From Alitta virens (taxonomy: Eukaryota; Annelida; Polychaeta; Phyllodocida; Nereididae): 64,000 nt of DNA. The position numbers and the translations under genes were made by a program. Location of the stretch: positions 3,219,515 through 3,283,514 of the forward strand of contig OW028582.1 in the NCBI GenBank assembly GCA_932294295.1, read 5' to 3'. Every line of letters starts with the position of its first letter. Positions within the stretch are counted from its first letter, which is position 1. Positions 1 through 11,067 of the stretch are shown here, one piece after another. The notes beneath the pieces are model-generated. The model was not told where the DNA came from. It made no database searches and worked only from the letters and a program-made list of their open reading frames with translations.

Positions 1-183
1 ACGCCTTCGCGCTGTTGAGCAGGTGCGTCTTTTGATGAATCGCCACGTCTGATTGGCTAAACCGCCTTTAAATTATTTTTTGATTCAGTTGTTTACAAGT
101 CATTCTTCAAAACAAAAGAATTTTTGACCATAGTGTGGAAATGGTAGAAGCACGGATGCGATTTCTGGTAAAGTTTTCTTAGT

Positions 184-475
184 CCATAGTCATGGTATGG
201 TGAATTAAAATTGTCTGATTATTTTGATATTTGCAACATACTGATAAACTGAGAATCATACTTTCGGATTTAAAGTAATCCAGCATCAAATGTTGAAATT
301 TTCTTAAGCTACAGATGAGCATAAGGCACCTGCAATTTACTGTCTCATGCGATCGACATCCAGCTGCTCGGATGTACCTCATGAAGAGTGCCCAGGCCGG
401 GGATTGAACCCGAGACCTTCAGCAGAGCTAGCCAATATGGAATAGGCGGATGCCTTAACCATGCTACCCAGCTGC
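184..475 (-). mobile_element. tRNA-like SINE, family 1
   Basis: Read on the minus strand, it starts GCAGCTGGGTAGC and has a B-box-like GGTTCAATCCC, followed by the family's body. The equivalent place in copy B (about 58913) runs straight through without it, so it inserted after the duplication arose, or was lost from B. Confidence 0.7.
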
Positions 476-1198
476 AATTCTTCTTAAATTAAATCGTTTC
501 TGATTCTTTCAATCAAGGAATCATCTACAGAAGCTAGGCTGAAGGAGGTCAACTTCTAACTTGTGAATAACCGAGTTAACTTCAGGCAGGTGTTCTGGAC
601 CTGGAAGGAAATAGCTTTTTGTGCTCGCAGCGAAAGTTGAGGTAGCCTGTAGTTCGGAGCATGAACACAAGGTGGCTTTCGGTGTTATGTATTTTGGTCA
701 GTAGTAAGCTGAATTGTGGTTGGTTGAAATGATATTATATTAGCTGAATTGTGGTTGGTTGAAATAATATTGTATCGGACTTTTTTTAAATAAATAGATG
801 ACTTGTAAGAACTAATGCTAAAATTATTTGTGAGGCCTTCAAAAATATGACTAAATGAGCTGAACTGGAGTGTGCGGCCTGGTCATTTGTAAACTTGGCC
901 ACCTTTGAATTAAGATTGTGCAAAATTTTTACACACTTCACCTATTTGGGTATTTCAAATTAATATTTAGTGTTTAATGACTCTGTTGATGCTAGTAAAA
1001 GTACATAAAAGCTAGCTGCTAATATTTTTTGTGGCTGTCAACAGTATATGAAAATATGGAAGTAAATCTTTTGGTGGTCTTTATTACTAGCCCTGGTGTC
1101 CTAAATTTCACACCTCCACAAAAGTCGAGACCTGGCTACTGGTCAGGTTGGAAGGACAGCCCAATGTGCAGATTAAAAGTGTGTGTGTTGCATCTGTT

Positions 1199-1308
1199 CT
1201 ATTTTATTCTGTTCTGTTCTATCCTATTCTATTCTATTCAGAACATGATTTTTTCTCAATGATATTACAATCTATTCTATTCTATTTCTTCAATTATATT
1301 CTATTCAG
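1199..1308. repeat. Degenerate TTCTA pentanucleotide array (Polinton target region)
   Basis: Repeated TTCTA/TTTTA units interrupted by the phrase ATTCAGAACA. The Polinton inserted at the AACATT of one of these phrases. Matching arrays lie on its far side (21680-21845) and in copy B (59650-59925). Confidence 0.85.
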
Positions 1309-1314
1309 AACATT
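1309..1314. repeat. Left target site duplication AACATT
   Basis: Identical to 21642-21647, and present once in the empty paralogue at 59787-59792. Six bases is the duplication length known for Polinton integrases. Confidence 0.97.
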
Positions 1315-1543
1315 AGTAGTAATTACAGTACGATACTGTAAATTATGGAACCTAAAATGCACACCAGCCGGCGGTAAAAGCACCCATACCCCAGGAGGTG
1401 CTGCCACCATACGGTACCATAATATAGTGTAGTACTAAAATGTACACCAGAGGGAGGTAAAAGCGCCTATCTGTGTAACAATTAGGAGGGTAGCCACCTT
1501 ACGGAGTAGGGTGTAAGTAAACCTCTGTTATTATTGTAATATA
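1315..1543 (+). repeat. Left terminal inverted repeat (229 bp)
   Basis: The reverse complement of 21413-21641, with two mismatches near the inner end. It begins AGTAGTAATTACAG. Just inside the tip is a perfect short palindrome (TTACAGTA-CGA-TACTGTAA, 1323-1341). In protein-primed replication the terminus is the presumed origin. It has no open frame of note. Confidence 0.97.
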
Positions 1544-1993
1544 GGTTAAATATACCTGTCTATATACTAAGAAGATATTTCACACCATCTTTATAAAGAT
1601 GACTAATTCTAACATTGTGCTGCCTGAGGAATGGATAAAAAGAATATTTGTGATTAACAAGTACCTGTGATATTGTTTGATGTTCTAACATAGATCTAAT
1701 ACTGCATGACTGCTTAAGTCTATAGTGATCTGCATCACTACACAAGTCTATATGATAACAAGGCATTAAAAATGATATAGCGCAATATTTGAGGGGTAAA
1801 ACTATATATACAGGTTTCCAAAAGTGTGTGACTGGTTAAAAACATGTAACAGAACCTATACAAAGAACCGCTGCATATTAAATGAAAAGTCTTTGCCAGA
1901 CACTGTACACTTGTGCTGGTCATGGCGTCTATAACATTTCCCAGGATATCTTAGTAAAATTTTAAAAGGAATGTTTCTTTCTGTAATGTGAAC
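1544..1993 (+). promoter_or_regulatory. Presumed promoter/5' leader of the polymerase gene
   Basis: A 450-bp noncoding gap between the left TIR and the polymerase start. It contains a TATATATA run at 1804-1810, about 185 bp before the ATG. Short reverse-strand frames here have no family resemblance. The promoter role is inferred from position only. Confidence 0.4.
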
Positions 1994-4900
1994 ATGTCTG
2001 AGCCACCACCTGCTAAAAGGATTGCAATGGAGGAGGAGGATGAGGAGGAGGAGGAGGAGGAGGATGTGGAACCCTATGTAATTGAGCAGGTCAATGAGAG
2101 AAGAGCTCGTAAATTCGGTGTTGAGGAAGTAACATTCAGAGCTAAATTTAAGGATGACCTCCAAGGGAGGAAATTGCTTGATGTTACAAATGATCTGGGT
2201 GATATGTTTGGCAGTGTTATGGATAGAGTGAGAGCAAACCATCCAAATCCTGATGACAAAGCACGCCTATCTATCAGACATACAGGATTAGACAGAGAAA
2301 TAACAATTCACTGCCAACCTCAGCATAACATAACTGCTGAAGTCATAATGGAACGGTGAGTGTTGTTGCAGTTGTTTATTTTGTAGTTATGTGTAGTAAT
2401 TTATTTGTCACACAAGGATATAATAAATAAACCCACTGTCTGAGATACATATTGTAACTGTTGAGGACATATAAATAAACCCACTGTCTGAGATACTTAT
2501 TGTAACTGTTGAGGACATATGACACTTCTTTTTAAAACAGATTTGAAGCTGTTCTGCAGTCCAACAAAGACCTTACTGTAGACGACTCTTTCGAGGTCAG
2601 TGTAGGAGTCATGGAAGCATCTGATTCTGGCGGTGGACGAAGAGCCATAGTAAATGTAGACACCTTGTCTGACGATTGTTCAATCAAGAGAAAAAGAAGC
2701 ATGGTAACCATTCCTGAAGTACCAAACGAGTTTTTGTGTGCTGCACGTGCAACAGTCACTTGCTTAGCTAAACTGAACAAAATGCCTCAAGCTAAGTTTA
2801 ACATGTTTGTGCACAAGAATTCGGTGATGAGTAGGATGCAACATTCACAACGGAGTCATGCTTTGAAACTGCACAAACAAGCAGGCTTATCAACTGATGC
2901 CCCTGTGCCTGTGCACGATCTACACAAATTTGAAGATGTGCTTAATGTTCAAATAATTGTAGTGTCTGGTGATACTGGTGACGAAATAGTGTACACAGGT
3001 AAAATGGAGCGAAAAAGAAAGATATATTTGTATCTGAAAGATCAGCATTACCACAGCATTGTTAATATCAAGGGGTTCTTTGTGTATAAAAAGTTCTGTG
3101 AAGAATGTTTGACAACTTATAGTGAGCACTGGAGACATAGTTGCGAAGCTGTCTGCGCAACATGCAACACAAATAAGTGTTTCTATGGTGATGATTCCCT
3201 AGTGTGTGATGCGTGTAACATGGTGTGTAGGAATGCCCAGTGTTATATGAGACATCAGCTCTCAAGAGAGTATCAGAATAGTGCCAATAAAGGTGAGGAC
3301 AGACTGTCCCTGTGCGACACGTATTACAGGTGCCTTAAGTGCTACAAAACCATGGACAAGACCAAACGCGATGTCGCAAAGCATGTGTGTCATGAATGGT
3401 ACTGTTTTTGCTGTCAGGAATTCGTGGTGGGTGAGCACCTGTGCTATTACAGAATCAGGAAGCCCAAAACAACAGAAGGGTTGTTCATATACTACGACTT
3501 TGAAACTTCCCAAGACCAGCGCATAACATGTGACAAGGGCTACCTGAACAAACCTAAAAGTGGTTGCAGTGATTGCTTACCAGAGCAGATGTGTGTACGT
3601 TGTAGGAGGTGTGTCAACTGTAACAGGAGTTATTGTGGGCTAGAGAGACATGTACCTAATTACCTAGTGTGTCAGACAGCCTGTAATATGTGCAAAGACG
3701 ACTCTTTCACTCCTGACTCAAAATGTCCAAATTGTGGTCATCGATGTAGAAAGTGCAGTGTTAAGTGTAAGGATGGCTGCCTTAAAGATCTATGTTCCGA
3801 GGAACTGTGTGGGCGTAGGGAAATGATATTTAAGGGTCCTGATACATGCGATTCATTCTGTAAATGGCTCATTACGCCTCAACACAAAGGAGCCGTAGCC
3901 ATCGCTCACAATGCAAAGTCATTCGATTCGCACTTTATCCTTAATCACTGTGTGAACAATGGCATGTACCCTGAAGTTGTGTATGCAGGTAGCAAAATAA
4001 TGACAATGACTATCAAGAAAGGAGTGGATATACGCTGTATTGACAGTTTAAATTTCCTACCCATGGCATTAAAAAAACTACCTGCTGCACTAGGTTTGAA
4101 TTCTGAACTCAAGAAAGGTGATTTCCCCCATTTTCTCAATACTAAGCAATTTCAGAACTACGTTGGTCCCTTCCCAGACCCTAGCTACTATGGAGTGAAG
4201 CACATGTCCAGAAAAGACAGAGAGGCTTTCATGGAGTGGCATGGAAAGCAAGCGGATAAAGTGTTTAACTTCCAGGATGAAATACTTGCATACACACGTT
4301 CCGATGTGAACATATTAAGAGAAACTTGCACAAAATTTCGCGAACTTCTGATGGACATGACAGCCCAGGGTGGGAAAGGAGTGGATCCATTCGCGCACGC
4401 CACAATTGCATCAAGTGCCATGCAGATTGTGAGGGAGCTGCTTCTCCACGAAGAGCACCAAGTGAAACTCCTCGATGGAACTCATGAGAGAGCCATTCTA
4501 AGAAATGGGCAGTGGAGTATTAAGGGAAATGTAATTGACAGCCAGCAGATTGTAGAAAATAAATTTGTTAGTTCTCCCATTCCACAGATTCCTGTCAGAG
4601 GATACACTAAGCACCCCAACGACAGTCACAAGGCTGTTGCCTGGATGGAGTGGGTGGCCAAAATCACAGGTCATAAAATCCGCCACAGTCGTAATGGCGG
4701 GGAGTTTAGGATTCCTGGAACGTCCTACCATTGCGATGGACACCGTGAAGGCTCAAATTACGTGTACGAATTCCTAGGGTGCCGATGGCATGGTCATACC
4801 TGCCGCAAAGACAGACATTCACATGACCCGCGAACAGGTGCTACTCTTGAGAAGATCTACCAGAGAACTCTCACCAGACTTAAAGAAATCGAAAACAAGG

Positions 4901-6354
4901 GCTACAAAGTTGTGCATATGTGGGAATGCCACTTCGACAACATGGTGAAGCGTAACGCTGAACTGAAAGAGTTTGTGGACTCTGTGGATCTGGTAACACC
5001 TTTGAAGATACGCGATAGCTTCTTTGGGGGGAGGGTATCCCCGGTATCCCTGTTTCATGATGCAGCGGAGGATGAGATGATCAAATATTATGACGTGACA
5101 TCTCTATATAGCTACGTCAACGTCAGTACCGATTATCCTACTTGTCACCCTGAGATCATAACCGAGCAGTCTAAAATGGACTACACACTAAAGCCCTACT
5201 ATGGTTTGGTGAAACTTAAAGTAGCGCCACCGAGAAAGCTCTTCATACCTGTGCTCCCTGTTCGGTGCAATGGCAAGTTGAAATTTCCCCTGTGCTCACA
5301 GTGCGCAAGGTTGGAGCTAGCAGACCCCTGCAATTGCAGTGATTCCGAGAGAGCCATTGTGGGTACTTGGACAACCGAGGAAGTTAAGGTTGCTCTTAAG
5401 CATGGTTATAACATATTGAAGATATATGAAATATACCATTACCCGCAGACTACTCGCGATATTGACTGCAACATATTTCAGGATTATGTCAAAATGTTTT
5501 TGAAAGTCAAGCAGGAAGCCTCAGGCTACCCAAGCTGGGTGGAGTCAGAGGAGGACAAAGATAAATATGTGAGGTATTACCATGAGAAGCAGGGGATACT
5601 TCTTGACAAAGAGAAGATAAATTACAACCCCTCCCTCAGACTGGTCTCAAAGCTGTATGCTAACACACTGTGGGGCAAGTTTATACAGAGAGGTGACCTC
5701 CCCCGCACCCAATACATTAAGACCAAAACTGAATTCACCAAAATCAGAAATGACCCCACCAAGGTGGTAACAAACTTCCACATTGTCAGTCCAGAAGTGC
5801 TTGTGGTAGAATTAAAATGTTGTGAAACCTTTGAGGCTGAAAATACCTTCACTAATGAGATAATAGGTACATTCACAACATCATTAGCACGTCTGCACCT
5901 TTTCAGCATACTAGAAAAGACATGGGAACAAACTCTGTACTTTGACACTGACTCTGTTATTTTTGTACAGAACAAAGATCAAGAAGACATCTTGCAAACG
6001 GGAGACCTGCTGGGAGAGCTTACTGATGAATTACCTAGTAACGCGTACATAAAGACATTTCTCTCAACAGGGCCCAAGAGCTATAGTTACAAGCTGACTA
6101 ATGGAGAGAGCATCAGCAAAGTGAAAGGCATAACCCTTAATTATGTTAACAGTCTTATTATCGACTTCGACTCCATGAAAGAAGTAGTTATGGATGCAAT
6201 AGAAAAAATTAAACTGCCACCTTCAAAGCAAATATGTAGGGTAAAGCATCTTGGCATCATTTACAACAGGCCCTACACCAAAACATTTAAGAAAGTGTTT
6301 ACAAAACGTGTTGTTGCAGCAGACAGCTTTAAGACTTTACCATATGGCTATTAA
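1994..6354 (+). CDS. PolB: Protein-primed family B DNA polymerase, join(1994..2355,2541..6354), 1391 aa
   Basis: Replicates the element from its termini. Exon 1 starts at ATG 1994 (an in-frame GTG at 1988 is not needed) and encodes an acidic Glu-rich N-terminus. The donor GTGAGT at 2356 and acceptor AAAACAG ending 2540 join in frame. A cysteine-rich region with zinc-finger-like CxxC pairs lies at about residues 300-430. All exonuclease motifs are present: DFET at D440, N578...D583 (HNAKSFD), Y705-xxx-D709. All polymerase motifs are too: motif A DVTSLY at D972, motif B KLYANTLWG at K1158, motif C DTDS at D1256/D1258. No frameshift or missing catalytic residue is seen. The length and the N-terminal extension plus Cys-rich block fit animal Polinton polymerases. 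It is the first plus-strand gene after the left TIR. Confidence 0.96.
2356..2540 (+). other. Polymerase intron with a 48-bp tandem duplication
   Basis: Consensus GTGAGT donor and CAG acceptor. Inside are two adjacent 48-bp units (2425-2472, 2473-2520) differing at one base, each carrying AATAAA. If the intron were retained, translation would stop at the TGA at 2357-2359. Confidence 0.85.
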
Positions 6355-6841
6355 TATGTAAAGTACATGATGCTTAGTGTAAAAAAACAAGGGTAGGGAA
6401 AAGTAGTTAGTGAACTGATTATGATATAGTTTGTGTGTTGTTGTATATTATGTTGCTATGTACCAATTCTGCAGTGTATATTGTAATTAGTACTGGAAAT
6501 TAATAATGTTGTAACGCTTGTGAATAATTAGTTATGTAATTAGTGTAGTAGTAATAATGTTATATATATTTATATATATTTACAGTTTATGCAGTGTATA
6601 TTGCTAAAGTTTGGTTAGTGTATATTATCATGTGTTGTCTTTGCTGCATATCACCAGACAGAATAGAACATTGCCAAAATGAGCATGGTGGGTTTTTTGT
6701 TACATTGACCTAAACACAGTTCCGTGAATATTGGCTTATGTATCTAGCTAAAGAATTACAAAAAAAAGGAGAGTGATAAGGTGACACAATGCGCAGGGGC
6801 AGAAAGTGATTTTACACCATAGACCAGTTGATACAAGCAAA
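6355..6841 (+). promoter_or_regulatory. Intergenic region before membrane protein A
   Basis: 487 bp, AT-rich, no gene. It holds TATATATA-type runs at about 6561-6590. It also has an upstream mini-ORF, ATG at 6789 then a TGA after six codons, ahead of the A-gene ATG at 6842. A promoter or leader role is inferred. Confidence 0.4.
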
Positions 6842-8097
6842 ATGACAGGCTTGATAATTTGCATCTCCCTCTCTTTATTTTGCATCATGCATACCTGTAC
6901 AGCGGATTATTCGTTCTCATGTGGATCCTTACCAGAGAGCAATTTGTTTGACCTCTGCTCCTGCAGCTACAGTGACAGTGTGAAAGTGACTGCTTCATGC
7001 GGTAAATCAGCATTTCTTGTAAAGACCCCACACTTCCCAAAGAAGCTCAAAGTTGTGCTAGGAACAGTGGACATGACAGGGACAGTGTTCTGTAATCACA
7101 CAGCGCCCCAACCACCTGTGGTGTGTGCAGAATTCGATCTAGGTGAGTAGGTCCTATTTTATGGTCTGTTAAGCAGACTCTCATGCGTTGTTTTTTTGTA
7201 TTTGTGGTTTTAGCTTGAGATTTATTGTATTTTTATTGCATTCGAATACTGCAGGTTTGTCCAGTACAGTCTCCACACACCAAACAGAACGGGACACAAT
7301 GACACCGGTGTCTGTAAATACAGCTGAAGCAGAAGTGCACACATTGTCTTCCACACAACTGTACACATTGCATACCACGGGACCGCACACTTTGCCTACC
7401 ACACGACAAAGCGTGACTACAGCGGACACTGTCAGCAAGAGCAGCAGAATAGAAACTAGCAGCAGAATAGAAATCACTACTACAGTGGATTCTGGCAGCA
7501 AGAGCAGCAGAATAGCCACCGCCGCCACCACTGCAGATAGGGAGGGCTTTTTGGCGACAACAACATTGGCGCAAACGGGCCCTTATGTCACACTGTCACC
7601 GGTGGTCACAACTGCCACGGTCACACTGTCACCGGTGGTCACAACGGCCACTAGGCTCACACCCCAACCACCTGAAGCCGACCGTCTCACATCCAAAACT
7701 AAAAAATCCACGTTTTCTACTAAAGTATCTCTGGACACATGTTTTCTGATGGTTCTAGTAGGCTGTACATTTATAAAGGTGAACATATATATAAAAAATC
7801 GTACTTTATAGCGCGCTCCAAATTATCATAGATCTGTAGAAAATATATGCACAAATTTTGTACACATTGCTCATGTTTGTTTATGTTTTCTATTCGCAGG
7901 CATTAATGGCACTAGTGAAGCTAGTGTGTAGGAAAATCAGGAAGAAGAAGTCCAATGATGATGATGATGATTGGCGTGTGTACGACCCTCGCAACAACAG
8001 GAGCCGTCGCAGCAGCGCAAGATTTGTAAATCCTGCGCACTGCTTCGAAATTGAAGAGACAGACTCTGCCAACACGCAATTTACATCTTTCACTTAG
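6842..8097 (+). CDS. Type I membrane glycoprotein A, join(6842..7142,7255..7778,7900..8097), about 340 aa
   Basis: Not a standard Polinton core gene. Residues 1-20 form a hydrophobic signal peptide. Residues 27-95 are a Cys-rich domain with the pattern C39-x-C41-x11-C53-x30-C84-x10-C95, a VDMTGT segment at 76-81 and an NHT sequon. Next comes a Ser/Thr-rich mucin-like stalk that includes a perfect 11-residue direct repeat (33-bp units at 7587-7652). A membrane segment is split by intron 2, followed by a KIRKKK stop-transfer run, an acidic patch and a basic tail. Donors are GTGAGT (7143) and GTGAAC (7779); acceptors are GCAG (7254) and CGCAG (7899). The second donor is the least certain choice. 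The ectodomain framework matches that of the converging minus-strand gene at 9460-10568. It resembles an LRR N-terminal cap plus one repeat (inference). A cell-surface or virion-surface role is likely but unproven. Confidence 0.75.
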
Positions 8098-8159
8098 TTT
8101 TTTGTTGTCCTTTACACCCAGGTCTGAGGTTAAATGCAGTTTTGTGTTGTTTTTTTAGC

Positions 8160-8300
8160 TTTAACACATGTTTTTCTTGTATTACTAATATAATAAATAA
8201 TGATGATAATAATGTTTCATATAATACTTATGTTGAACTTAAAAAATGCATGTTCTTGTATTACTAAATATAATAAAAGATGTTTTTCATATACTACTTT
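8160..8300 (+). terminator. Duplicated polyadenylation region after membrane protein A
   Basis: Two imperfect copies of a roughly 60-bp AT-rich block, each with AATAAA (8192-8197 and 8272-8277), lie 95-180 bases after the stop at 8097. They are likely 3' end signals for the plus-strand gene. Confidence 0.55.
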
Positions 8301-8379
8301 ATGTTAAACGTTTGTACGCTTTTATTATCCATTGCGATAGTTGCAAAACAAACCAGACCAGCCAAACAAACAACAAAAA

Positions 8380-8544
8380 GTGGCGAGGCCCGGTGTGCCG
8401 CACTACATTTTGTCTTAGCGGCACTTAATACCGCACGGCGTTTAATGCCGAACGGCTCTTATTGCCACGTGGCACAGTTTACCGATCGGTACCTCCGCAG
8501 CCGCGGCACGACAAAAAAAAACAGGCGGCTTCGCCGCCTGCGCA

Positions 8545-8578
<34 letters not shown>

Positions 8579-8580
8579 AA
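8380..8580. repeat. GC-rich repeat and hairpin cluster, then (GA)n
   Basis: Three imperfect units of about 16-18 bp (TTAATxCCGxACGGC type) occupy 8425-8474, the last containing the palindrome GCCACGTGGC. A perfect hairpin (CAGGCGGC-TTC-GCCGCCTG) follows at 8522-8540. A GA microsatellite lies at 8547-8573. The block is strikingly GC-rich against AT-rich surroundings. No protein signal. Confidence 0.75.
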
Positions 8581-9459
8581 AACGGAGATACTGAGGCTCT
8601 TAACAAAAAAGGTGAGACATCCAGAACCCTTTTTTAACGACAGATTGTAAACGATGGGCGGGGAACTAAGGTACTACGCAACTTAGACAAAGCTCGGAAT
8701 GAGACACCTACTTTGAATGCATAGGTTACCATTCCTTATATAACCCTACACATTCTCTGTGCCTGCTTCGTGGGTCGCAATGAACAGAGACATGCGTACA
8801 AACATCACACGTGCCAACTGTTACTCAAGCTTTTTACTATAAGTGAAGATAATACTACACAAATATACCGATTGTTTATCTATTGTCAGCTAAAATCTTC
8901 TCCTAATCCCCCCACGCGAGACACTATTAGCACTATTATCATCATCAGTTAAATTAGCTGTGCGGTTAAAAACATGTATGATTATAGAGGGCTCTGCATA
9001 CCAGAAATGGCAGCATTGCTATTTATAGATTTGTCATAGACATATGACTGCAGCGCGGTGAAGCTTCACACAAAGCGCTTTTACACTAGGTACGCGCTAG
9101 ATATATATATTGTTTCAGATACTAACCTAAGGATAACGTAATGCTGAGATGACATGTTTTAAAGATAACCTTGTTTTGTGTGGTGTTTTGTTGGCTGGGA
9201 ACTTTTATGATATTCACAGATAGTAGAAGGTTTACGACTGAGCACCACAACAACAAAAAACAATTGTCTGACAACAGTTTGCATAGGAACATTTTTCGTA
9301 AACACGAAAAAGCATCATTATTTTTATTAAGTATAAACATGTAGTGTGGGTTATTAAGTATATATAAACATGTAGTGTGGGTACAACAAACAAGCCCTCA
9401 CTCTACAAAACTTACAAACAAATAAATAAAATAAATAACACAGAAAAGTCCTACAATTA
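8581..9459. other. Noncoding gap between the two converging membrane-protein genes
   Basis: No gene seen. It has a minus-strand polyadenylation signal (TTTATT at 9323-9328, about 130 bases past the stop of gene B). It also has a 27-bp direct repeat around TTAAGTATATAAACATG (about 9325-9381). Confidence 0.6.
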
Positions 9460-10568
9460 TTATTTACTGTTCTCCTCAGAGCTCATGGACTCTGTTGTGT
9501 CACCACCACCACCACCACATTTAGGTGAGACTGAAGGAGGAGGAGGAGGAGGAGGAGGCGGAGGAGGAGGAGGAGGAGGAGGAGGAGGAGATGGTTGCTT
9601 TTCATTGGTCCCAGGCGAGTTAGTACGGATACCCATGGAGATGGAGGTCACACCTCTAGCAGCTGATGTTGAAAAAGCAGGTGGTGTAAACATGCGTGTT
9701 CCATGTGGTCGGGGTGGAACAGTGGGCGTGCTGGGCCTCACAGTGTGAAGACTTGGGCCTCGCTGGCCTAACGCTGGGGCGGCCTGGAACATTGTCATGA
9801 AGCCACCCATCACACGTCCTACTTCAGCTGTCATGCTGAAATATCATTGTATATGATAACACAAATAATTAAATACATAACAATACTATTTTCAATTTAT
9901 GCATTCTCTTTTTGTTATGTTTTTACTTACAGCTCTCTAAGCCTTGCAGCGCCCTCCCCATCGATGAAGGCATCGGCACCATCGTTAACAGCCTGAACCA
10001 TTAGGCGTCGCAGCTCAATGTCCCTCTGGAAAAATAACACAAAAATCAGAAAACTCTTAATACTTTGTAATAGTTTGTGTGATTTGAAAAATGAAATATG
10101 AACAGCACCACTAATTGTTCCAAACAAAATAATAACAAAAAGAGAAAAACTAAAACTCACTCTGTACAGGGCAATGCCAAGAACCACACCAACAAGGACG
10201 ACAAGGCAAAGGGCTACAGCACCTGTAGCTACCCCAGCAACATCAGCATAGTGTATTTCAGGTGCAGCCTCTGTAGCTTCCAGGTTACCCCCACTGTTAT
10301 GCACTTCGTTGCACAGCACTTCAACATCTTGCTCCTCCAGCAATTTCTTAGATGAACAAAGAGCAGTCCCCCTCATGTCCACCATCATCAGACCTTGGCT
10401 AACAGCCTCAGAGAAAGATTCGAGGGGTACATGGTCCAGTTCAGGGGTTCCTGTACAATTGGCGCTGAACCCACCACCTCCCAGCGGTGAACATTGACAT
10501 GGGCCGCAGTCGAAAATGTAACTGTCGCACAGTGCAAACAAAGCAGCTTTCCATAAGAACTTGTCCAT
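9460..10568 (-). CDS. Type I membrane glycoprotein B, complement(join(9460..9835,9931..10025,10161..10568)), 292 aa
   Basis: The start is ATG at 10568. A short hydrophobic leader (residues 1-14) precedes a Cys-rich ectodomain with C24-x-C26-x11-C38-x32-C71-x14-C86, an NCT sequon and a VDMRGT segment at 63-68, in the same register as protein A (VDM-x-GT then two residues then C). One clean membrane span covers about residues 110-134. The cytoplasmic tail has a charged helix-like stretch, a Met/Gly-rich stretch, a run of about 20 prolines encoded by a GGA microsatellite (9536-9590), then Gly and acidic residues. Exons join in frame at AGA|GTGAGT, CCAG|AGG, GAGCT|GTAAGT and TTTCAG|C. No homologue is recognised by name. 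Paralogy with protein A is inferred from the shared cysteine spacing. Confidence 0.78.
9536..9590. repeat. GGA trinucleotide microsatellite inside gene B
   Basis: Nearly pure (GGA)n on the plus strand. On the coding minus strand it gives a proline run in the cytoplasmic tail. Length variation here would stay in frame. Confidence 0.9.
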
Positions 10569-10654
10569 GCTCCAATGAACGGGTCATACAAAAAACCTTA
10601 TTTATATCAAAAAGAACTTCCCACGGTCTACCGTGTTGTGTTTTTTTGTGTAGG

Positions 10655-10664
10655 TATATATAAG
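10655..10664. promoter_or_regulatory. TATA-like element upstream of gene B
   Basis: TATATATAAG on the plus strand, CTTATATATA on the minus strand, about 90 bp upstream of the gene B ATG. It is near-symmetrical, so its direction is ambiguous. The same string occurs at about 13974. Confidence 0.35.
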
Positions 10665-10772
10665 AACTCCAGGGGCGGAGAACACAGGGGGGTCGGACTC
10701 GGTGCGCACACCATAAATCATTCGCAGGAGGCTTTTGTCAAGACCGAGCACCGCTCTATTGTATCTCAGGCG

Positions 10773-11032
10773 GCGTCAGGGGCGGATCCACTAAATCCTA
10801 TTACAGGGGGTGGGTCCAGAGGCCTAACCACTCGCCATTACGCCTCGCGCAATTACAAGCAATTAGCGTGAACGGCGATAACATGCAATAGGCAGTGTAT
10901 GTAAATGCTTTTTTGTGGCATATGAAAGAAGAAAAGCCCCCATTCTCTAACCGACTTAGGGGATCCACCCCTGACGCTGTTATGCCTCACACAATTAAAA
11001 GCAATTAGCGTGAATGGCAATATTATGCAATA
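10773..11032. repeat. Nested inverted and direct repeats
   Basis: A 17-bp inverted repeat (10773-10789 and 10961-10977, one mismatch, core GTCAGGGG..GGATCC) lies across a 53-bp direct repeat (10838-10890 and 10980-11032, core AATTAGCGTGAA). No coding signal. Confidence 0.8.
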
Positions 11033-11067
11033 ATCACTCTATGTGACATAATATTCGTTAAACAAAG

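Larger units (their letters stand above)
1..1314. repeat. Segmental duplication copy A, part left of the Polinton
   Basis: This stretch matches 58731-59792 base for base apart from scattered substitutions and a few insertions, in the same orientation. It holds no convincing gene. It continues on the far side of the Polinton at 21642. Relative to copy B it has an extra SINE (about 184-473) and lacks a 95-bp insert that copy B has at about 59058-59147. It ends in TTCTA-rich sequence, inside which the Polinton inserted. The short open frames here are not supported by any family resemblance. Confidence 0.9.

Noticed and set aside
9377..9748. Plus-strand open frame with a glycine run
   Set aside because: The antisense shadow of the proline-rich exon of membrane protein B, which has the better splice and domain support.
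10575..10871. 98-codon plus-strand open frame beside a TATATATAAG
   Set aside because: It starts before the TATA-like element, overlaps the repeat block, and shows no family resemblance.
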